DNA from: Dehalococcoidia bacterium
GTDB taxonomy: Bacteria > Chloroflexota > Dehalococcoidia > GIF9 > AB-539-J10
NCBI GenBank assembly: GCA_030602865.1
Contig: JAUVYX010000018.1
Location: 1-9,520, forward strand
Reading direction: 5' to 3'
DNA: 9,520 nucleotides
Position numbers and translations under genes: made by a program. Numbering within the stretch: position 1 is the first letter of the stretch; each line of letters begins with the position of its first letter. The notes under the pieces were generated by a model. That model did no database searches, had not been told where the DNA came from, and saw only the letters and a list, made by a program, of their open reading frames with translations. Shown in pieces: positions 7,044 to 9,520 of this stretch.

Positions 7044-7050
7044 AAAGGGA
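7044..7050 (+). promoter_or_regulatory. Ribosome binding site fixing the SIMPL gene start
   Basis: AAAGGGA lies six bases before ATG 7057. With the promoter just upstream and a signal peptide beginning at this Met, it selects 7057 over longer in-frame starts. Confidence 0.55.
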
Positions 7051-7056
7051 AATTGT

Positions 7057-7818
7057 ATGAAAAGAATATTGTGGATTGTCCTTTGCCTGATGGTGGTATT
7101 AATCCTGTATACGGTTGGCTGTAGCCCAGAACGGGGAATAACTTGTATTTATCAGGGACAAAATAGTGGTATATGGGTTACTGGTCAAGGGGAAGTGACT
7201 GTATCTCCAGATGTTGCGGAACTGCGACTTGGAGTTGAGGCTAGGGCAGATACAGTAGCTGAAGCTCAGACCAATGCAAATGTGGCAATGAATAAAGTGA
7301 TGCAGGTATTATGGCGTAATGGCGTGTCAGACAAAGATATACAGACGCAATATTTTAGTATATATCCAGTGACAAAATGGATTGAAGAAGAAGAGAAGGA
7401 GGAAGTTGTCAGCTACCGAGTGAGCAATATGGTGATAGCCAAGATAAGAAATAGGGATTATGAAAGCCGCCCACTTGATTATAGGGCAGGTATAATTATT
7501 AATGCTGTAGCCGAGGCTGCTGGTGACTTCATCAGGATTCAAGGGATAAGCTTTAGCGTGGATGACCCAACCCCGTATTACGCAGAGGCACGGGTGAAAG
7601 CAATGGAAAATACTGAAGATAAAGCATCTAAATTGGCTAGCTTGGCTGATGTGAAGTTGGGGAAGCCCTTTTATATATCTGAAGGAGCTGTGTGGCCTGT
7701 GCCTTATGAAATGTATTATGAGGCTGGCAGGGCAGATGCGCATGTTCAAGGGACTTCTGTAAGTCCTGGCGAGTTAGAGATTACAGTGAATGTTCAGGTG
7801 GCTTATAACATAAGGTGA
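7057..7818 (+). CDS. SIMPL-domain (DUF541) lipoprotein
   Basis: A 253-residue exported protein. Seen: a basic MKR start, a hydrophobic core (4-18) and a lipobox-like TVGC (19-22) that would make Cys22 the lipidated residue; the -3 position is Thr instead of the usual Leu, so lipidation is likely but not certain. The SIMPL domain begins with GIWVTGQGEVTVSPDVAELRLGVEA (38-62), the most diagnostic stretch of the family. It continues through ISFSVDDPTPYYAEARVKAMENTEDKASKLA (164-194) and ADVKLGKPFYISEG (197-210) to a closing beta strand, ELEITVNVQVAY (239-250). A very acidic insert, WIEEEEKEEVV, lies at 108-118. Family members sit in the periplasm or on the cell surface and form oligomers; some are linked to oxidative stress or signalling, but the general function is unknown. 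It is divergent from lepB. Confidence 0.88.
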   Translation: MKRILWIVLCLMVVLILYTVGCSPERGITCIYQGQNSGIWVTGQGEVTVSPDVAELRLGVEARADTVAEAQTNANVAMNKVMQVLWRNGVSDKDIQTQYFSIYPVTKWIEEEEKEEVVSYRVSNMVIAKIRNRDYESRPLDYRAGIIINAVAEAAGDFIRIQGISFSVDDPTPYYAEARVKAMENTEDKASKLASLADVKLGKPFYISEGAVWPVPYEMYYEAGRADAHVQGTSVSPGELEITVNVQVAYNIR

Positions 7819-7873
7819 CTGTTACCTGAATTGATTGGTATGCTTCCCCTGGTAAGACATAGGCGTTTTTAGC

Positions 7874-7901
7874 TTGCCTCCAACAATCATTCAATGATAA
7901 T
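7874..7901 (+). promoter_or_regulatory. Promoter candidate for tRNA-Lys
   Basis: TTGCCT (7874-7879), a 16-base spacer and GATAAT (7896-7901). The start would fall near 7908, seven bases before the mature tRNA. No terminator is visible between the SIMPL gene and this point, so read-through from upstream is also possible. Confidence 0.5.
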
Positions 7902-7914
7902 ATCTGCCTACTCC

Positions 7915-7987
7915 GGGCCGCTAGCTCAAACGGCAGAGCAGCTGACTCTTAATCAGCAGGTTCAGGGTTCGATTCCCTGGCGGCTCA
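7915..7987 (+). tRNA. tRNA-Lys(CTT)
   Basis: A 73-base cloverleaf: acceptor GGGCCGC/GCGGCTC with one G-U pair, D-arm GCTC/GAGC, anticodon stem GCTGA/TCAGC with loop CTCTTAA (anticodon CTT at 7948-7950, reading AAG), T-arm CAGGG/CCCTG with TTCGATT, and discriminator A. No CCA is encoded. I see no duplicated 3' end or integrase nearby that would mark it as an attachment site. Confidence 0.97.
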
Positions 7988-8107
7988 CTGATTAGTTTCA
8001 TTATTATCCTCTTTTAAAATGTTTAAAAACATTACCTGTTTATAAAATGCCTTTTATTGTTTGCTAAAACTGGTTGGGAATTCTGTAAGTAGCTTGCATA
8101 CCTACCA

Positions 8108-8116
8108 TGCTATACT
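8108..8116 (+). promoter_or_regulatory. Extended -10 promoter candidate
   Basis: TGC then TATACT at 8111-8116, a TGn-extended -10. A TTGCAT at 8094-8099 is too close to serve as its -35. Transcription would begin near 8123 and read into the gene at 8256. The same TGC-TATACT form appears upstream of prfA on the other strand. Confidence 0.35.
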
Positions 8117-8240
8117 TTGTTCTAAGTGCATGATGACATATTAGAAAAGTAGCATGCTAGCACAGGGAGAAAGATTTTCCTGTTATTTACAGTAGGTCGT
8201 TATTTCAATATGAATGGGGAAAGTTCTAACAACGAGCTTA

Positions 8241-8247
8241 AAGGAGA
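8241..8247 (+). promoter_or_regulatory. Ribosome binding site fixing the start at 8256
   Basis: AAGGAGA lies eight bases before ATG 8256. The longer in-frame ATG at 8214 has no ribosome site and would place 14 polar residues ahead of a clean membrane anchor. Confidence 0.65.
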
Positions 8248-8255
8248 AAATAACT

Positions 8256-8882
8256 ATGAGCAAGTCTATCGTGGTCTTTATTTTGGTAGGGTTGCTAGTA
8301 GCGGCGATTGCATATAGTGGCATTCAGTATGCCAATCTTAATAATCTAGCTCAAGAGCTACAAGAATCGCGTACCCAGTACTTGGAATTGGAAGGGAAAT
8401 ACGAATCGATATATGAGCAGGAATCCGCTAAATTTGACTACTTGAGTAAGCAGTATAGAGAACTGGAAAGAGAGTATGTACGTTTAGAATATCATATAGA
8501 ACTGGTGGATAGCAGACCAGTTGAAGAAAGGGATTCCATAGCAGAGGCTCAAGGGGAAGCAGAATACTGGAATGATGCTTATAAGGCAAAACCGGGACCG
8601 GGGCAAAGTGTCAGGGAATTTCGGAATGAGGAAGAAATGCGGCTTTGGCTTTTTCAGGACAATACGGATAGTAATGAGTACATTATCAACCAATTCGATT
8701 GTGATGACTTTGCTCGTCTACTTCAGGCACGTGCCTATAAAGATGGATATGTAATATCAGTTGCACTAGTGACTCAAGGTGAAAATGAGTGGCATTTTGA
8801 TAATGGGTGCTTTATTGGTAACCATTTTTATTATATCGATCCTCAGAATGATAGGTTCTGGCTACGCTGTAAAATTGATTAA
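8256..8882 (+). CDS. Membrane-anchored coiled-coil protein with transglutaminase-like C-terminus
   Basis: A 208-residue protein I cannot assign to a named gene. Seen: an N-terminal membrane segment (about 4-20) with no lipobox; a strongly charged, Glu/Gln/Tyr-rich helical stretch (about 27-82) with heptad-like spacing, probably a coiled coil; a linker with KPGPGQ (112-117); and a compact C-terminal domain with QFDCDDFARLLQARAYKDGY (146-165), WHFDN (179-183) and FYYIDPQND (191-199). The order Cys149, His180, Asp195, with Cys in a D-C-D-D-F turn at the head of a helix, fits the papain-like transglutaminase / bacterial transglutaminase-like cysteine peptidase fold. The likely topology puts the domain outside the membrane, where it might process or cross-link envelope polymers; that role is inferred. 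It stands alone, with about 270 bases before it and 137 after it. Confidence 0.7.
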   Translation: MSKSIVVFILVGLLVAAIAYSGIQYANLNNLAQELQESRTQYLELEGKYESIYEQESAKFDYLSKQYRELEREYVRLEYHIELVDSRPVEERDSIAEAQGEAEYWNDAYKAKPGPGQSVREFRNEEEMRLWLFQDNTDSNEYIINQFDCDDFARLLQARAYKDGYVISVALVTQGENEWHFDNGCFIGNHFYYIDPQNDRFWLRCKID

Positions 8883-9019
8883 GCTGGTATTATCTATCCA
8901 TGTTAATGAGTGGTAGTGCCCACATATGCAAATGATACAGCACTAGTTTATATGGTAGCCATGGAATTTAGGTTGTTTAACCGTTATATACAGTTCTATG
9001 CCATAGTTTTATTAAGTAT

Positions 9020-9520
9020 ATGAACCATACATCAAAAATCCAGTTTCTAAGGGACAGGGTGTTATCGCGTAAGTCATTTCAGATAGTGGCGTTCGTCTTG
9101 ATATTGGCTTTAGCTATAATACTTTTTATCATAGCTCGTACTCATCTAGATATTAAGCGCTTTCTAGCCTATGGTTACACTGGGGTATTTCTGGTAAATA
9201 TGATTAGTTGTGCTTCAATATTATTTCCTGTTCCTGGAGAGGCCATTAATATCGCTGCTGGAGCGGTCATGAATCCTTTGCTGGTTGGAGTTGTTGCTGC
9301 AGTTGGGGCTATTGTTGGAGAGCCTACCAGCTATTTGGTTGGTTATCTTGGAAGGGAAATAGCCCTTACTGGTTATTGGGACAAATATAAGAGTGCTGAG
9401 CGATGGATGAAGCATTATGGCTATTTTGCCATTTTTCTTTTTGCGTTGTTACCTATATTGATATTCGACCTTATTGGCATAGTTGCGGGATCGACCAGGT
9501 ATCCTTTATGGAAATTCTTG
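9020..9520 (+). CDS. VTT-domain (DedA/TVP38-type) membrane protein, 5' part
   Basis: The first 167 codons of a gene that runs off the window in frame. It begins MNHTSKIQF. Seen: a first membrane helix (about residues 22-39); then FPVPGEAINIAAGAVMNPLLVG (about 69-90), the P-x-P-G-E re-entrant-type segment of VTT proteins; GAIVGEPTSYLVGYLGRE (about 96-113); and HYGYFAIFLFALLPILIFDLIGIVAGSTR near the end, matching the family's second re-entrant region with its P-x-x-x-FD and AG. The conserved Arg usually just before that Pro is Leu here. Family members are thought to act in membrane lipid transport or scrambling. No Shine-Dalgarno precedes the ATG, but the frame is closed upstream by a stop at 8978-8980 and holds no better start. 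The 137 bases before it (8883-9019) contain nothing I can assign. Confidence 0.8.
   Translation, partial: MNHTSKIQFLRDRVLSRKSFQIVAFVLILALAIILFIIARTHLDIKRFLAYGYTGVFLVNMISCASILFPVPGEAINIAAGAVMNPLLVGVVAAVGAIVGEPTSYLVGYLGREIALTGYWDKYKSAERWMKHYGYFAIFLFALLPILIFDLIGIVAGSTRYPLWKFL

Larger units (their letters stand above)
7988..8255. other. Intergenic region and leader before the transglutaminase-like gene
   Basis: No gene is visible in these 268 A+T-rich bases. The first third has an A+T-only inverted repeat (8018-8033) too weak and too tightly looped to be a terminator. The second half holds an extended -10 promoter candidate (8108-8116), a 10-base palindrome TAGCATGCTA (8150-8159) and an imperfect 8-bp hairpin (8163-8182) followed by a short T-rich run. 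These could form a structured leader of about 130 bases. Confidence 0.5.

Noticed and set aside
6964..7056. Longer N-terminus for the SIMPL protein, from ATG 6964 or 6997
   Set aside because: Both codons lie upstream of or inside the best promoter, have no ribosome site, and would bury the signal peptide behind about 20-30 polar residues.
7327..7749. Minus-strand open frame of 140 codons
   Set aside because: Antisense to the SIMPL domain; the His/Ile/Tyr-rich product has no recognisable motif.
8018..8033. AATGTTT/AAACATT inverted repeat after tRNA-Lys as a terminator
   Set aside because: It has no G-C-rich stem, a loop of only two bases and no T run.
8214..8255. Longer N-terminus for the transglutaminase-like protein
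   Set aside because: The ATG at 8214 lacks a ribosome site; AAGGAGA is well placed for ATG 8256.
7915..8255. tRNA-Lys as an integration site for a mobile element
   Set aside because: No integrase, no repeated tRNA 3' end and no foreign-looking genes are present downstream in the window.

Overview
This A+T-rich bacterial window holds mostly housekeeping genes, with several accessory enzymes and five tRNAs. I read it as Chloroflexota, most likely a Dehalococcoidia-type lineage. The reasons are a PrmC with NLPY in place of NPPY, an aldolase subfamily I associate with Chloroflexota, a PyrE with a C-terminal CPLC pair, and Gram-positive-style AGGAGG ribosome sites. This assignment comes from remembered family resemblance, not from a search.

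Layout. At 1-384 (+) is the C-terminal half of a YmdB-family metallophosphoesterase. It converges on prmC and the two stop codons share a TTAA. On the minus strand, prfA (RF1) runs into prmC with a 4-base ATGA overlap, so the release factor and the methylase that modifies its GGQ loop are translationally coupled. From 2372 to 3145 there is no convincing gene, only one doubtful 56-codon frame. Two plus-strand genes follow, each with a strong ribosome site: an iron-type alcohol dehydrogenase (3146-4297) and a divergent HpcH/HpaI-fold aldolase (4462-5259). They end at a strong hairpin that is also the natural end of a minus-strand tRNA cluster.

That cluster is transcribed right to left as Phe, Leu, Gln, Asn from a near-consensus promoter just behind pyrE. 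Upstream of it, lepB (signal peptidase I) and pyrE (orotate phosphoribosyltransferase) lie in the same direction. lepB is divergent from a SIMPL-domain lipoprotein gene (7057-7818), and their candidate promoters abut in a 92-base gap. A lone tRNA-Lys(CTT) follows, then a membrane-anchored coiled-coil protein with a transglutaminase-like C-terminus (8256-8882). The window ends inside a VTT/DedA-type membrane protein gene (from 9020).

I see no mobile element, CRISPR array, toxin-antitoxin pair or defence island, and no clear multi-gene novel system. The observations most worth following are the signal peptidase with Cys at the nucleophile position, the aldolase-like protein lacking the usual catalytic His and Arg, and the uncharacterised envelope-type proteins at the right end.
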